From Hyphomicrobiales bacterium (GTDB lineage Bacteria; Pseudomonadota; Alphaproteobacteria; Rhizobiales; Rhizobiaceae), in contig UBJR01000009.1 in assembly GCA_900465675.1 (NCBI GenBank), positions 124,001-188,000 of the forward strand: a stretch of DNA of 64,000 bases, given 5' to 3'. The stretch's first letter is position 1; the number at the start of each line of letters is the position of its first letter. The notes beneath the pieces were generated by a model. That model made no database searches. It worked only from the letters and a program-made list of their open reading frames with translations, and was not told where the DNA came from. A program made the position numbers and the translations under genes. Positions 26,747-37,733 of this stretch are shown here, one piece after another.

Positions 26747-27142
26747 TCAATGCGAAGCGGTCACGACCGGATTGCCCTGCGCGGCGAGTGCCGCGAGATC
26801 GGCGGGCTTCAGCTCGACGGATTCGCCGCAGCCGCAGGCCGATGTCTGGTTCGGGTTGGTGAAGGTGAAACCGGAGCGCAGCGTCGTCTGTTCGAAGCCG
26901 AGCTGCGTCCCGAGCAGATAAAGCACCGCCGAGGGCTCGATCCAGACGCGCGCGCCATCGCGCTCGATCAGGTCGTCCTTCGGGTTGGGTTCGCTCACCA
27001 TGTCGATGGTATATTCCATCCCGGCGCAGCCACCCTTCTTGATGCCAACGCGAATACCCTTTGCATCCGCTCCTGCACCGCCGACGATCGCCTTCACGCG
27101 ATCGGCCGCTTCCTGCGTCATGCTCATCACTGCAAAGCCCAT
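26747..27142 (-). CDS. sufA: Fe-S assembly scaffold/carrier SufA (HesB/IscA family)
   Basis: 131 residues from the ATG at 27142, with AAGGAGA upstream. A-type carrier that receives Fe-S clusters from SufBCD and passes them on. The three conserved Cys are present: one in KKGGCAGMEYT and two in ACGCGES. Last gene of the operon sufS2-B-C-D-S-T-A, followed by a terminator. Confidence 0.93.
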   Translation of the reverse strand: MGFAVMSMTQEAADRVKAIVGGAGADAKGIRVGIKKGGCAGMEYTIDMVSEPNPKDDLIERDGARVWIEPSAVLYLLGTQLGFEQTTLRSGFTFTNPNQTSACGCGESVELKPADLAALAAQGNPVVTASH

Positions 27143-27236
27143 CGGCTCATTCTCCTTACGCACACGGATTGAAGGTCCGGTGTTTCATGAATCAAATGTA
27201 GTGCCAGTGGCTTAACCGATCAATACCAGCGGCCAA

Positions 27237-27617
27237 TTAGTACCAGCCAACGGCGACCTGCGCCTCTTCCGACATGCGGTCCGGCGTCCACGGCGGATCA
27301 AAGGTCATCTCGACCTCGACGCCGGAAACACCCTCGACGGAACCGACGGCGTTTTCCACCCAGCCCGGCATTTCGCCGGCCACGGGGCAACCGGGCGCCG
27401 TCAGCGTCATCATGATCTTCACCATCCGGTCGTCTTCGATGTCGATCTTGTAGATCAGCCCGAGTTCGAAGATATCGGCAGGAATTTCAGGGTCATAGAC
27501 CGTCTTCAGCGCCATGATGACATCATCGCTGAGGCGTGCCAGCTCTTCCGCCGGAATGCTGGAATGCACGATGCCCTCGCGCACGTCGATCTTCTGTTCG
27601 CTGTCGTCAAGGCTCAT
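27237..27617 (-). CDS. sufT: SUF-associated DUF59 (MIP18) protein SufT
   Basis: 126 residues from the ATG at 27617. The DUF59 core is visible: VIMALKTVYDPEIPADIFELGLIY, split by the DPE(I)P motif, then TLTAPGCPVAGEMPGW with the conserved Cys. SufT-type proteins assist Fe-S maturation. Located between sufS and sufA, in the position called sufX in Agrobacterium. Confidence 0.9.
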   Translation of the reverse strand: MSLDDSEQKIDVREGIVHSSIPAEELARLSDDVIMALKTVYDPEIPADIFELGLIYKIDIEDDRMVKIMMTLTAPGCPVAGEMPGWVENAVGSVEGVSGVEVEMTFDPPWTPDRMSEEAQVAVGWY

Positions 27618-27627
27618 AACGGTATCC

Positions 27628-28869
27628 TCAAGCAAAGAACTTGCGCGCATAGTCAAGCGCATCGGCCAAGGCATCGACCTCGGCACGGGTATTGTACATG
27701 CCGAAGGATGCACGGCATGTGGAGGTCACGCCGAAGCGTTTCAAGAGCGGCATGGCGCAATGCGTCCCGGCGCGAACCGCAACACCGCGCCGGTCGATCA
27801 CCGTCGAGACGTCATGGGCATGCAGGCCCGCAAGCTCGAACGAGAAGATGCCGCCCTTGCCGGGCGCCGTGCCGATGACCCGCAGCGAGTTGACGTCGCG
27901 CAGCCGCTCCGTGGCATAAGCCGTCAGATCGGCCTCATGACGGGACATAGCCTCGCGGCCGACCTTTTCCATATAGTCAAGCGCATAGCCGAGACCGATC
28001 GCCTGCACGATCGGCGGCGTACCGGCTTCGAAACGGTGCGGCGGCTCGTTATAGGTGACGTTGTCCTCGGTAACCTCGAAGATCATCTCGCCGCCGCCCT
28101 GGAACGGGCGCATGGCGCGAAGCCGATCCCTCTTGCCGTAGAGAACGCCGATGCCCGAGGGACCGTAGAGCTTGTGGCCGGTCATCACATACCAGTCGCA
28201 ATCGAGATCCTGCACGTCGACAGGCATATGGACCGCACCCTGCGACCCATCGACCAGCACAGGAATGCCGCGCTCATGGGCGATGCGGCAGATTTCCTTG
28301 ACCGGAACGACAGTGCCGAGCGCATTCGACATATGGGTGATCGCCACCAGCTTGGTGCGTTCAGTCAGGCTCTTTTCGAAGGCTTCGATCTGGAACGCGC
28401 CCTCGTCATCGACATCGACCCAGACCAGTTTCGCGCCCTGGCGCTCGCGGATGAAATGCCAGGGAACGATGTTGGAATGATGCTCCATGATCGACAGGAC
28501 GATCTCGTCGCCCTCGCCGATCTCGGGCATGCCCCAGCCATAGGCGACCGTGTTGATCGCTTCGGTCGAGGACTTGGTGAAGACGATCTCGTCGACCGAA
28601 GGCGCGTTCAGGAAGCGGCGCACCTTTTCGCGCGCAGCCTCGTAAGCTTCGGTGGCGGCGTTCGACAGGAAATGCAGGCCGCGATGCACATTGGCATATT
28701 CATTCGAATAGGCATGGCTGATCGCGTCGATCACCGCCTGCGGCTTCTGCGCCGAGGCGCCGTTGTCGAGATAGACCAGCGGCTTGCCATACACCTGTTT
28801 CGCGAGGATCGGGAAATCCTTGCGAATGGCTTCGACGTCATAGGCGGTTACCGGCACGATCTTGTCCAT
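27628..28869 (-). CDS. sufS: Cysteine desulfurase SufS (class II)
   Basis: 413 residues. PLP enzyme that takes sulfur from cysteine for cluster assembly. The PLP Lys is residue 233 in VMTGHKLYGPSG. The active-site Cys lies in STCRASFGMYNT, and LDNGASAQKP and THMSNALGT are conserved. No sufE is present in the window. This SufS and the class I enzyme at 32621 give the operon two desulfurases. Confidence 0.95.
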   Translation of the reverse strand: MDKIVPVTAYDVEAIRKDFPILAKQVYGKPLVYLDNGASAQKPQAVIDAISHAYSNEYANVHRGLHFLSNAATEAYEAAREKVRRFLNAPSVDEIVFTKSSTEAINTVAYGWGMPEIGEGDEIVLSIMEHHSNIVPWHFIRERQGAKLVWVDVDDEGAFQIEAFEKSLTERTKLVAITHMSNALGTVVPVKEICRIAHERGIPVLVDGSQGAVHMPVDVQDLDCDWYVMTGHKLYGPSGIGVLYGKRDRLRAMRPFQGGGEMIFEVTEDNVTYNEPPHRFEAGTPPIVQAIGLGYALDYMEKVGREAMSRHEADLTAYATERLRDVNSLRVIGTAPGKGGIFSFELAGLHAHDVSTVIDRRGVAVRAGTHCAMPLLKRFGVTSTCRASFGMYNTRAEVDALADALDYARKFFA

Positions 28870-28881
28870 GATGCGATCCGA

Positions 28882-30156
28882 TCAGGCGTGCTTTTCAAGC
28901 CAGGCCGAGATCACGCCCTCAAGCGCTTCGACCAGACCTTCGTCTTCCAGTTCCTCGACGATTTCGGCAACGAAGGCATTGACGAGCATCGCCCGCGCCT
29001 TGTTCTCCGGAATGCCGCGCGCCATCAGGTAGTAGAGATGGTTGTGGTCGATATCGGCAACCGTCGCGCCATGGCCGCACTGCACGTCGTCGGCGAAGAT
29101 TTCGAGCTCGGGCTTGACCGAGAACTCGGCATCATCGGACATCAGCAGCGTGTTGCAGGCCATCTTGGCGTCGGTCTTCTGCGCATCCGGGGCAACCCGG
29201 ATCATGCCCTGGAAGACGCCCTTGGCGCGGTCGAACACGACGTTGCGGATGATCTCCGTCGAGCCGGTGTTCGGCACGTTATGGCCGAGAACCATGGTGA
29301 CGTCGGTATGGGTATCGCCGCCGAGCAAATTGATGCCGCGCAGCGTCAGGTCGGAACCCTCGCCCGTCGCCTTGATATGCAGTTCCTGGCGCACCAGCTT
29401 GCCGCCGGCATTGATGACGAACAGCCTGAACTTGGCGTCAGCGCCGAGATCAACGCGGATCTGGGCGAGATGCGTGTCATCGGCGCCCTGCTGCTGCAGG
29501 ATGATCCAGGTGAGTTCGGCGCCTTCGCCGATGGTGATGTCACTGACATGAGATACCAGCGCGGCATCCGATGTCACCGTCAGGTGACGCTCGATCACGG
29601 TCCCCTTGACGTTGGCGCCGAACGTCACCGGCAGACGTGTATGGATCTGACCGCCAGCATGGACGATGTCGATTTCGAGAGGCTTGTCGAGTTCGGTGCC
29701 ATCGGCAACGTCGATCACGTAACCGTCGCGCACGAAGCTGCCATTGATACGGCCGACCGCGTCATCGGCGCCGAGTGCGCCTAGCGACGTCGCAGCCGAA
29801 CCGTCGAGCAGATGCTGCGCATAGCTCGAAACCTCGAGATCGCGCACCGAAGCCTTGGCATCGACATGACCCTGGACGATCGAAAGCACCGAGGATCCCT
29901 CGACGAGCGGCTTGACGCTCTTCGAAACGGCATCGCCGGCAACAGCCGGAACCGCGCGCAGCAGGTTCTTCAGGTCGGTATAGTGCCAGGCCTCGACGCG
30001 GCGCGTCGGCAGGCCGGACTTCTTCAGATCGTCAAGCAGGCGGTCGCGCGTCGCGGTGACCGCGCCGTCGCCCGGCAGTTCGCCGAACTGGTTGTTGAAA
30101 GCCTCGATCAGCGCTGCTTCCGCAGCAGTCAAGCGGCTCGTCGTCTGCATGTTCAT
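28882..30156 (-). CDS. sufD: Fe-S assembly protein SufD
   Basis: 424 residues. Partner of SufB in the SufBC2D scaffold. The beta-helix core is shared with SufB, with CGHGATVADIDHNHLYYLMARG near the C-terminus (split by the conserved His) and RGIPENKARAMLVNAF. The N-terminal helical part contains GLPTRRVEAWHYTDL. It lies between sufC and sufS with short spacers. Confidence 0.95.
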   Translation of the reverse strand: MNMQTTSRLTAAEAALIEAFNNQFGELPGDGAVTATRDRLLDDLKKSGLPTRRVEAWHYTDLKNLLRAVPAVAGDAVSKSVKPLVEGSSVLSIVQGHVDAKASVRDLEVSSYAQHLLDGSAATSLGALGADDAVGRINGSFVRDGYVIDVADGTELDKPLEIDIVHAGGQIHTRLPVTFGANVKGTVIERHLTVTSDAALVSHVSDITIGEGAELTWIILQQQGADDTHLAQIRVDLGADAKFRLFVINAGGKLVRQELHIKATGEGSDLTLRGINLLGGDTHTDVTMVLGHNVPNTGSTEIIRNVVFDRAKGVFQGMIRVAPDAQKTDAKMACNTLLMSDDAEFSVKPELEIFADDVQCGHGATVADIDHNHLYYLMARGIPENKARAMLVNAFVAEIVEELEDEGLVEALEGVISAWLEKHA

Positions 30157-30179
30157 GGACGTCGTCCTTTCCGCCTCGA

Positions 30180-30935
30180 TCAGGCTGCCGCTCCGATGAT
30201 GTCGGCATAGCCATTGGCTTCCAGCTCATGCGCCAGCGTCTTGTCGCCGGACTTGATCACCTGGCCCTTGTAGAGAACGTGGACGGTGTCAGGCACGATG
30301 TAATCGAGCAGGCGCTGGTAGTGGGTGATGACGATGACGGCGCGATCCGGCGAACGCAGCGCGTTGACGCCGTCGGCCACGATCTTGAGCGCATCGATGT
30401 CGAGGCCGCTATCCGTCTCGTCGAGAATGCAAAGCTGCGGCTGCAGGAGCGCCATCTGCAGGATTTCGGCGCGCTTCTTTTCACCGCCGGAGAAACCGAC
30501 GTTCAGCGGGCGCTTCAGCATCTCGGTGTTGATCTGCAGCTTGGCGGCCGCATCCTTCACCAGGCGCATGAAATCAGGCGTCTTCAGCTCGTCTTCGCCG
30601 CGCGCCTTGCGCTGCTCGTTCATCGCCACCTTCAGGAACTGCATGGTGGCAACGCCCGGGATTTCGACCGGATACTGGAAGGCGAGGAAAATGCCCTTGG
30701 AGGCACGCTCCGCAGCGTCGAGCTCAAGGATGCTCTCGCCGTTATAGAGAATGTCACCCTCGGTGACTTCGTAGTCTTCGCGGCCCGACAGGATGTAGGA
30801 GAGCGTCGATTTGCCGGAGCCGTTCGGCCCCATGATCGCAGCAATCTCGCCGGCCTTCACCGTCAGGTTCAAACCACGAATGATCTCGGTGCCGTCTTCG
30901 GCGATGCGGGCGTGCAGGTTTCTGATTTCAAGCAT
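30180..30935 (-). CDS. sufC: Fe-S assembly ATPase SufC
   Basis: 251 residues, ABC-type ATPase. Walker A is GPNGSGKST at 36-44, signature is GFSGGEKKR, and Walker B/D-loop is CILDETDSGLD; all are intact. It drives conformational change of the SufB-SufD scaffold in the cytoplasm. A hairpin separates it from sufB. Confidence 0.97.
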   Translation of the reverse strand: MLEIRNLHARIAEDGTEIIRGLNLTVKAGEIAAIMGPNGSGKSTLSYILSGREDYEVTEGDILYNGESILELDAAERASKGIFLAFQYPVEIPGVATMQFLKVAMNEQRKARGEDELKTPDFMRLVKDAAAKLQINTEMLKRPLNVGFSGGEKKRAEILQMALLQPQLCILDETDSGLDIDALKIVADGVNALRSPDRAVIVITHYQRLLDYIVPDTVHVLYKGQVIKSGDKTLAHELEANGYADIIGAAA

Positions 30936-30964
30936 GTTCTTTTTCCATAAAAGCGTTCGGAAAC

Positions 30965-30984
30965 GGGCGCGCTCAGTCGCGCCC
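30965..30984 (-). promoter_or_regulatory. GC-rich hairpin between sufB and sufC
   Basis: GGGCGCG-CTCAGT-CGCGCCC, a perfect 7-bp stem in the 72-base sufB-sufC spacer. No U-tract follows on the minus strand, so it is more likely a processing or stability element than a terminator. Confidence 0.4.
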
Positions 30985-31007
30985 CTGAATAGTCAATCGC
31001 GACGGCG

Positions 31008-32477
<1,470 letters not shown>

Positions 32478-32620
32478 GTCGTTCTCCAATCTCGCCGGAT
32501 AAAGGGCCGGCAGGCTGTCGTGCGGGCATTTTTTGATTGCCCCTTATGTAGTGGGCCAAAAGGGCCTTTTCAGCCCTGATGGCAAGCAGAAATTTCCGTT
32601 TCCGCAATTTTCTGAAGCGC

Positions 32621-33787
32621 TCAGGCCGCCTCTCCGGTCGGCCTTCGCCGCCCGGCAATTTTCGCAAAGGCGCCGAGCGCCCGGTCTATGTCTTCGTCGC
32701 TGGTCGCAAAGCCGAGCGAGATGCGCAGCGCCCCCAGTTTCGGGTCATGGCCCATGGCGACCAGGACATGGCTTTCGCCCACCTTGCCCGAAGAACAGGC
32801 CGAACCCGCCGAAATCGCCACACCTTCGAGATCGAAGGCGATCTGCCCTGTCTCGGCCTTCAGCCCCGGCAGCGTGAAAAACGTCGTGTTGCAGACCCGC
32901 GACCCCTCAGCGCCATAGATGACGACGTCAGGGGCGGCATTCCGCATGCCGTCTTCAAGACGGCGCTGCAAGGCCGCGATACGTCCGTTCCGGCCGGCAA
33001 AGTCCGAAACAGCCGCAGCGGCTGCGGCGCCGAAACCGACGGCAGCCAGCGAATTCTCCGTTCCCGAACGGTGACCCTTCTCCTGCCCGCCGCCATGGAT
33101 CAGCGGCTTCGGCATCAGGACCTCACCGCGCGACACCAAGGCACCGGCGCCCTTCGGACCGCCAAGCTTGTGCGACGAGAGGATCAGGAAGTCGGGACCC
33201 AGCGCGTTGATGTCGATCTCGACGCGGCCTGCTGCCTGAACCGCATCGACGACCAGCAGCCCGCCATGCGCCTTGACGATCTCGGCAGCCTCGCGGATCG
33301 GCTGAATGATGCCGGTCTCGTTATTGGCCAGCATGATCGCCACCATCGGCAGGCCTGACGCTACGTCATGATTGGCAAGCTGCGCCTGAAGCGCCGCGAG
33401 ATCGACCACACCTTCCGATGTCACCGGAATTTCGCTGGCCTTGTCCTTCGAAAAGCGTCCGCCCTCGCGCACGGCCGGATGTTCGACGGCGCTATAATAG
33501 AGATGTCCGATCGCCAGCGGCGTGCGCCCCATGCGAAATTCCGGCGTCAGCACCATATTGGCCGCTTCCGTCGCGCCGCTGGTCAGCACCACATGCGAAG
33601 CCTCGGCGCCGACAAGCGCTGCGACCTGACGGCGCGCGCCCTCGATCGCGGCCCTGACGGCACGGCCCTCGGCATGCACGGAATTCGGATTGCCAAACAG
33701 ATCCATGGCGCGCAGCATGGCCTCGCGCACTGCGGGATGCAGCGGCGACGTCGCGTTCCAGTCAAGATAAAGGCGGGGCGGCGCCAT
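32621..33787 (-). CDS. sufS2: Cysteine desulfurase, class I (NifS/IscS-like; sufS2)
   Basis: 388 residues. PLP Lys in LSSHKLGGPKGAGAL and the mobile-loop Cys in SAGSACSSGKV put it in class I, unlike the class II SufS encoded downstream. The N-terminus is YLDWNATSPLHPAVREAM. First gene of the suf operon, matching the sufS2BCDS1XA order that I recall for Agrobacterium tumefaciens, where this enzyme supports the iron regulator RirA. The gene name is by that analogy. Confidence 0.9.
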   Translation of the reverse strand: MAPPRLYLDWNATSPLHPAVREAMLRAMDLFGNPNSVHAEGRAVRAAIEGARRQVAALVGAEASHVVLTSGATEAANMVLTPEFRMGRTPLAIGHLYYSAVEHPAVREGGRFSKDKASEIPVTSEGVVDLAALQAQLANHDVASGLPMVAIMLANNETGIIQPIREAAEIVKAHGGLLVVDAVQAAGRVEIDINALGPDFLILSSHKLGGPKGAGALVSRGEVLMPKPLIHGGGQEKGHRSGTENSLAAVGFGAAAAAAVSDFAGRNGRIAALQRRLEDGMRNAAPDVVIYGAEGSRVCNTTFFTLPGLKAETGQIAFDLEGVAISAGSACSSGKVGESHVLVAMGHDPKLGALRISLGFATSDEDIDRALGAFAKIAGRRRPTGEAA

Positions 33788-33900
33788 GATCTCAGGTCCT
33801 GCGCTTGGTTTCTGCTTCGGTCGTCCGGCTCATTTTTCTTGAAATGTCTGCCGGGCTTGCCTTATGACACTTTCCACACTGCGTGGTGCGCCATGCAAAG

Positions 33901-33917
33901 TTTCGAATTGTTCTAAA
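33901..33917. promoter_or_regulatory. Candidate Irr box (iron control element)
   Basis: TTTCGAA-TTG-TTCTAAA matches the palindromic rhizobial Irr motif TTTAGAA-N3-TTCTAAA with one mismatch. A further TTTAGAA at 33924-33930 makes an overlapping palindrome. It lies ~115 bases upstream of sufS2. Proposed from motif and position. Confidence 0.55.
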
Positions 33918-33934
33918 CTGCGTTTTAGAAAAGC

Positions 33935-33949
33935 TGACAACGTCCGTCA
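33935..33949. promoter_or_regulatory. Candidate RirA (iron-responsive) operator
   Basis: TGA-CAACGTCCG-TCA fits the short TGA-N9-TCA core of the RirA box, though the centre is less AT-rich than usual. It is ~148 bases upstream of sufS2 and 42 bases upstream of the divergent hydrolase gene. The core is short, so chance is possible. Confidence 0.4.
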
Positions 33950-33991
33950 AGTCTGCGCAGTCCGAACGCGAAAATAAAACCCGGAGTACCG

Positions 33992-34669
33992 ATGCCCGAA
34001 GTCATTTTCAACGGCCCAGCCGGCCGTCTTGAAGGCCGCTACCAGCCCTCCAAGGAAAAAAGCGCCCCGATTGCTCTCATTCTGCACCCGCACCCGCAGT
34101 TCGGCGGCACGATGAACAATCAGATCGTTTACCAGCTCTTCTACATGTTCCAGAAGCGCGGCTTCACGACACTGCGCTTCAATTTCCGTGGCATCGGCCG
34201 CAGCCAGGGCGAATTCGACCACGGCGCCGGCGAACTCTCGGATGCCGCTTCGGCGCTGGATTGGGTGCAGAGCCTGCATCCCGATTCGAAGACCTGCTGG
34301 GTCGCCGGCTATTCCTTCGGCTCCTGGATCGGCATGCAGCTTCTGATGCGCCGCCCTGAGATCGAAGGCTTCATGTCGATCGCCCCGCAGCCGAACACCT
34401 ACGATTTCTCGTTCCTGGCGCCCTGCCCGTCCTCGGGCCTGATCATCAATGGCGATTCGGACAAGGTTGCGCCCGAAAAGGACGTCAACGGCCTCGTCGA
34501 GAAGCTGAAGACCCAGAAGGGCATCCTGATCACCCACCGCACGGTGCCGGGTGCCAACCACTTCTTCAACGGCCAGATCGAGCCGCTGATGGCCGAATGC
34601 GAGGATTACCTCGATCGCCGCCTCAACGGTGAACTGGTTCCGGAACCGGCTGCCAAGCGCATCCGCTAG
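33992..34669 (+). CDS. Alpha/beta hydrolase
   Basis: 225 residues. Features of the family include the oxyanion region LILHPHPQFGGTMNN, FNFRGIGRSQGEF, the nucleophile elbow in AGYSFGSWIG (Ser in GYSFG), the acid in INGDSDKVAP and the final His in GANHFFNG. Cytoplasmic, no signal peptide. Substrate unknown. It is divergent from the suf operon, sharing its iron-regulated intergenic region. ATG start with CCCGGAG upstream. Confidence 0.9.
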   Translation: MPEVIFNGPAGRLEGRYQPSKEKSAPIALILHPHPQFGGTMNNQIVYQLFYMFQKRGFTTLRFNFRGIGRSQGEFDHGAGELSDAASALDWVQSLHPDSKTCWVAGYSFGSWIGMQLLMRRPEIEGFMSIAPQPNTYDFSFLAPCPSSGLIINGDSDKVAPEKDVNGLVEKLKTQKGILITHRTVPGANHFFNGQIEPLMAECEDYLDRRLNGELVPEPAAKRIR

Positions 34670-35184
34670 GAATTGCTATTCGTGGCGCCCACCTCAAAGG
34701 TCGGCGCCACGAAGCCATCAATATGGCGCGGCGCAATCTGCCGCATCCCGGCCTTTCGCAAAACATGCTGCGACGCATGATTGTCCGGATGGGTGAAGGC
34801 GATCAGCCGGCCCATGTTTCTTGCCGAAAACCAGTCGATCAGTGCCCGGGCCACTTCCGTGGCAAAGCCCTTGCCCCACTCATCTTCGCGAAACGCGTAA
34901 CCCATCTCGTATTCGCCGGTTTCCCGATCGTGCAGCGATATTCCCGCGCGCCCGATAAAGCGGCCACCGTCCCGGCTGAGAACCTTGTATTTCGTCGTCC
35001 CATCCTCGGCCTGTTCACGGAACCATTGAGCGATGCGCTCCTCGCACCTCGTCATATTCCACGGCTCGCCACCGGACATGAAGCGGCTCGTCGCCATTGT
35101 CGAATGCAGGTCATGTACCAACCGCGCATCATCTGGCTGCCACATGACGAGGCGCATCCGTTCAGTCTCGAGAATGGTCTCCAC
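34666..35184 (-). CDS. GNAT family N-acetyltransferase (RimJ/RimL type)
   Basis: 172 residues from a GTG at 35184 with GAGGTGAG upstream. The GNAT fold is visible: [18 protein letters not shown], then [31 protein letters not shown] (acetyl-CoA loop, split) and [16 protein letters not shown]. Typical acceptors are protein N-termini or small amines. It overlaps the anmK 3' end by 23 bases, so the two are translationally linked. Confidence 0.88.
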   Translation of the reverse strand: METILETERMRLVMWQPDDARLVHDLHSTMATSRFMSGGEPWNMTRCEERIAQWFREQAEDGTTKYKVLSRDGGRFIGRAGISLHDRETGEYEMGYAFREDEWGKGFATEVARALIDWFSARNMGRLIAFTHPDNHASQHVLRKAGMRQIAPRHIDGFVAPTFEVGATNSNS

Positions 35185-36304
35185 GTCTCACCTCCGCAAG
35201 CACTCCACCACTGACAGGCTCCCGCACACCCGTCGTTCCCGGATAGGTCAGCGGCAATCCTTCGAGCGAGCGGACTGCCAGATAGGCCCAGGCCTCGGCC
35301 TCCATCGCGTCGCCGTTGAAACCGGCATCCTCGGCGGAAATCACCGCTGAGTCCTGCCTCGCAGCGAGTTCCGTCAGGTCACGCATGATCACCCGGTTCA
35401 GCCGCCCGCCGCCGCAGATCACATAGAGCGCAGGCGTCACCGGAAGGTGACCGGCGGATTTGATGATCGAGGCAGCCGCCACGTAGGCAAGCGTGCGCGC
35501 GCCGTCGGCGAGCTCCGCATCACTACCCGAAGGCGGCAGAAAATCGTTGCGGTCGAGCGAGCGGCGTTTCGTAGCGTTAAAGAAAGGACTCGCGAGATAG
35601 CGCTCCGCGAGATCATCGGCGATACGCCCCTCCGAGGCGATCATCCCGCCCTGGTCGAAGGGAATGCCGGCATGCGCCTCGACCCACTGGTCGATCAGCG
35701 TATTGCCGGGGCCGCTGTCATAGGCAATCACCGTCCCGTCGGCACCAACATAGGTCAGGTTCGAGATCCCGCCGATATTGACGAAACAGACCGGCAGTTT
35801 GGCGCCGTCTATGTTGGCAGCCAGTGCCGCGTGATAGGCAGGAACCAGTGGCGCACCCTGTCCGCCATGCACCATGTCGTTGGCGCGCATGTCGAAAACC
35901 GTGACAATCCCGGTTTCATTCGCCAGCAACGCGCCGTCGCCGATCTGAACGGTCAGCGCCTCGTCCGGTCGATGCAGAATGGTCTGGCCGTGAAAACCGA
36001 GCACATCCACCGCTTCGGCAGCAATCCCGTTCGTGTCGAGAAATTCCCTAACGGCAGCCACATGCCGTAGCGTAAGCTCGTGCTCGATGGCTGCCAGATC
36101 GCCCGGCCGCTCTGTCCGCGTCGTGATCGTCTTTGCCTGTTCGAGCGCCAGTTTCAGCCGGTTGCGGAAGGAAGCATCATAGCCGACGCCCAGAAACGGC
36201 CCGCGCTCGACGACGCTCACGCCGTCCGTCCGCACCAGAGCCACATCGATACCGTCCATCGACGTACCGCTCATCAGGCCGATCGCGGTTCTCACTCCGG
36301 GCAT
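35162..36304 (-). CDS. anmK: Anhydro-N-acetylmuramic acid kinase
   Basis: 380 residues. Recycles cell-wall anhydroMurNAc to MurNAc-6-phosphate. The ATP motif is [16 protein letters not shown] (split), followed by [37 protein letters not shown] and ICGGGRLN. Length is normal. Start ATG at 36304. The gene is divergent from tyrS. Confidence 0.95.
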   Translation of the reverse strand: MPGVRTAIGLMSGTSMDGIDVALVRTDGVSVVERGPFLGVGYDASFRNRLKLALEQAKTITTRTERPGDLAAIEHELTLRHVAAVREFLDTNGIAAEAVDVLGFHGQTILHRPDEALTVQIGDGALLANETGIVTVFDMRANDMVHGGQGAPLVPAYHAALAANIDGAKLPVCFVNIGGISNLTYVGADGTVIAYDSGPGNTLIDQWVEAHAGIPFDQGGMIASEGRIADDLAERYLASPFFNATKRRSLDRNDFLPPSGSDAELADGARTLAYVAAASIIKSAGHLPVTPALYVICGGGRLNRVIMRDLTELAARQDSAVISAEDAGFNGDAMEAEAWAYLAVRSLEGLPLTYPGTTGVREPVSGGVLAEVRRGDHSRD

Positions 36305-36424
36305 GCTTCCTCCAAAAACTCTGCGGCCGAATAGTGCACTTTCGGCAAAACAGTGCTAAACGCGCCGCGGCGCTTCAACAAGTGCCGATCGCAATTCCCT
36401 CCGAAGCCTCAAGAGACGAAGTTC

Positions 36425-37681
36425 ATGTCCGAGTTCAAATCCGATTTCCTGCGCACTCTGAAAGAGCGCGGCTTCATTCATCAGATCTCCGATGAATCCG
36501 GCCTCGACGATCTTCTCGCCAAGGAAACCGTGACGGCTTATATCGGCTACGACCCGACGGCCTCGAGCCTTCACGTCGGCCATCTGACGCAGATCATGAT
36601 GCTGCACTGGTTCCAGGCGACCGGCCACCGTCCGATCTCGCTGATGGGCGGCGGCACCGGCATGGTCGGCGATCCCTCCTTCAAGGAGGAAGCGCGCAAG
36701 CTGATGACGATCGACATGATCGAAGACAACATCGCCTCGATCAAGCGCTGCTTCTCGAACTACCTCGATTACGGCAAGCCCGCCAACGCGGCGCTGATGA
36801 TCAACAATGCCGAGTGGCTCCGCTCGCTGAACTACCTCGAATTCCTGCGCGATGTCGGCCGTCACTTCTCGGTCAACCGCATGCTGTCCTTCGATAGCGT
36901 CAAGACGCGCCTCGACCGCGAACAGTCGCTGTCCTTCCTCGAATTCAACTACATGATCCTGCAGGCCTACGACTTCGTCGAGCTTGCCAAGCGCTACGAC
37001 TGCCGCCTGCAGATGGGCGGTTCCGACCAGTGGGGCAACATTATCAACGGGATCGATCTCGGTCACCGCATGGGGACAGAGCAGCTCTACGCGCTGACCT
37101 CACCGCTGCTGACAACCTCGTCGGGCGCCAAGATGGGCAAGTCCGCGTCCGGCGCCGTGTGGCTGAATGCCGAGCTTCTGCCGGTCTATGACTTCTGGCA
37201 GTACTGGCGCAACACCGAGGATGCCGATGTTCCGCGCTTCCTCAAGCTGTTCACCACCCTGCCGATGGATGAAATCGCCCGCCTCTCGGCCATTGGCGGC
37301 GCAGAGCTGAACGAGGTCAAGAAGATCCTCGCGACCGAAGTGACGGCTATCTTGCATGGCCGTGCAGCGGCCGAGCAGGCAGCTGAAACCGCCCGCAAGA
37401 CCTTCGAGGAAGGCGCGCTTTCCGACAATCTTCCGTCGGTCGAAATTCCATCCGCCGAACTGGATGCCGGTCTCGGCCTGCTCTCCCTGATCGTCCGCGC
37501 CGGTCTCGCCGCATCGAACGGCGAGGCGCGCCGTCATGTCCAGGGTGGTGCCGTGCGCATCAACGATCAGGCCGTCAGCGACGAGCGCAAGATGATCGGC
37601 AGCAGCGAGATCACCGCCGATGGCGTGATCAAGCTGTCGCTCGGCAAGAAGAAGCACATCCTGATCCGTCCCGCTGCCTGA
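36425..37681 (+). CDS. tyrS: Tyrosyl-tRNA synthetase
   Basis: 418 residues from the ATG at 36425. Class I motifs HVGH at 50-53 (HIGH type) and KMGKS at 236-240 (KMSKS type) are present, as are the tyrosine-binding [12 protein letters not shown] and [12 protein letters not shown]-terminal S4 domain (~350-418) has [18 protein letters not shown]. Essential cytoplasmic enzyme. Single gene followed by a terminator. Confidence 0.98.
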   Translation: MSEFKSDFLRTLKERGFIHQISDESGLDDLLAKETVTAYIGYDPTASSLHVGHLTQIMMLHWFQATGHRPISLMGGGTGMVGDPSFKEEARKLMTIDMIEDNIASIKRCFSNYLDYGKPANAALMINNAEWLRSLNYLEFLRDVGRHFSVNRMLSFDSVKTRLDREQSLSFLEFNYMILQAYDFVELAKRYDCRLQMGGSDQWGNIINGIDLGHRMGTEQLYALTSPLLTTSSGAKMGKSASGAVWLNAELLPVYDFWQYWRNTEDADVPRFLKLFTTLPMDEIARLSAIGGAELNEVKKILATEVTAILHGRAAAEQAAETARKTFEEGALSDNLPSVEIPSAELDAGLGLLSLIVRAGLAASNGEARRHVQGGAVRINDQAVSDERKMIGSSEITADGVIKLSLGKKKHILIRPAA

Positions 37682-37706
37682 TAAGCGGGCAAGTCAGCCA
37701 TCATCG

Positions 37707-37733
37707 AAAGCCGGCCTCGCGCCGGCTTTTTTT
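37707..37733 (+). terminator. Intrinsic terminator after tyrS
   Basis: AAAGCCGGC (37707-37715) pairs with GCCGGCTTT (37721-37729), loop CTCGC, followed by TTTT. It abuts the 3' end of the convergent AsmA-like gene. Confidence 0.93.

Noticed and set aside
27514..29784. 756-codon plus-strand frame opposite sufS/sufD
   Set aside because: No recognisable domain, no ribosome site; a shadow of the suf genes on the other strand.
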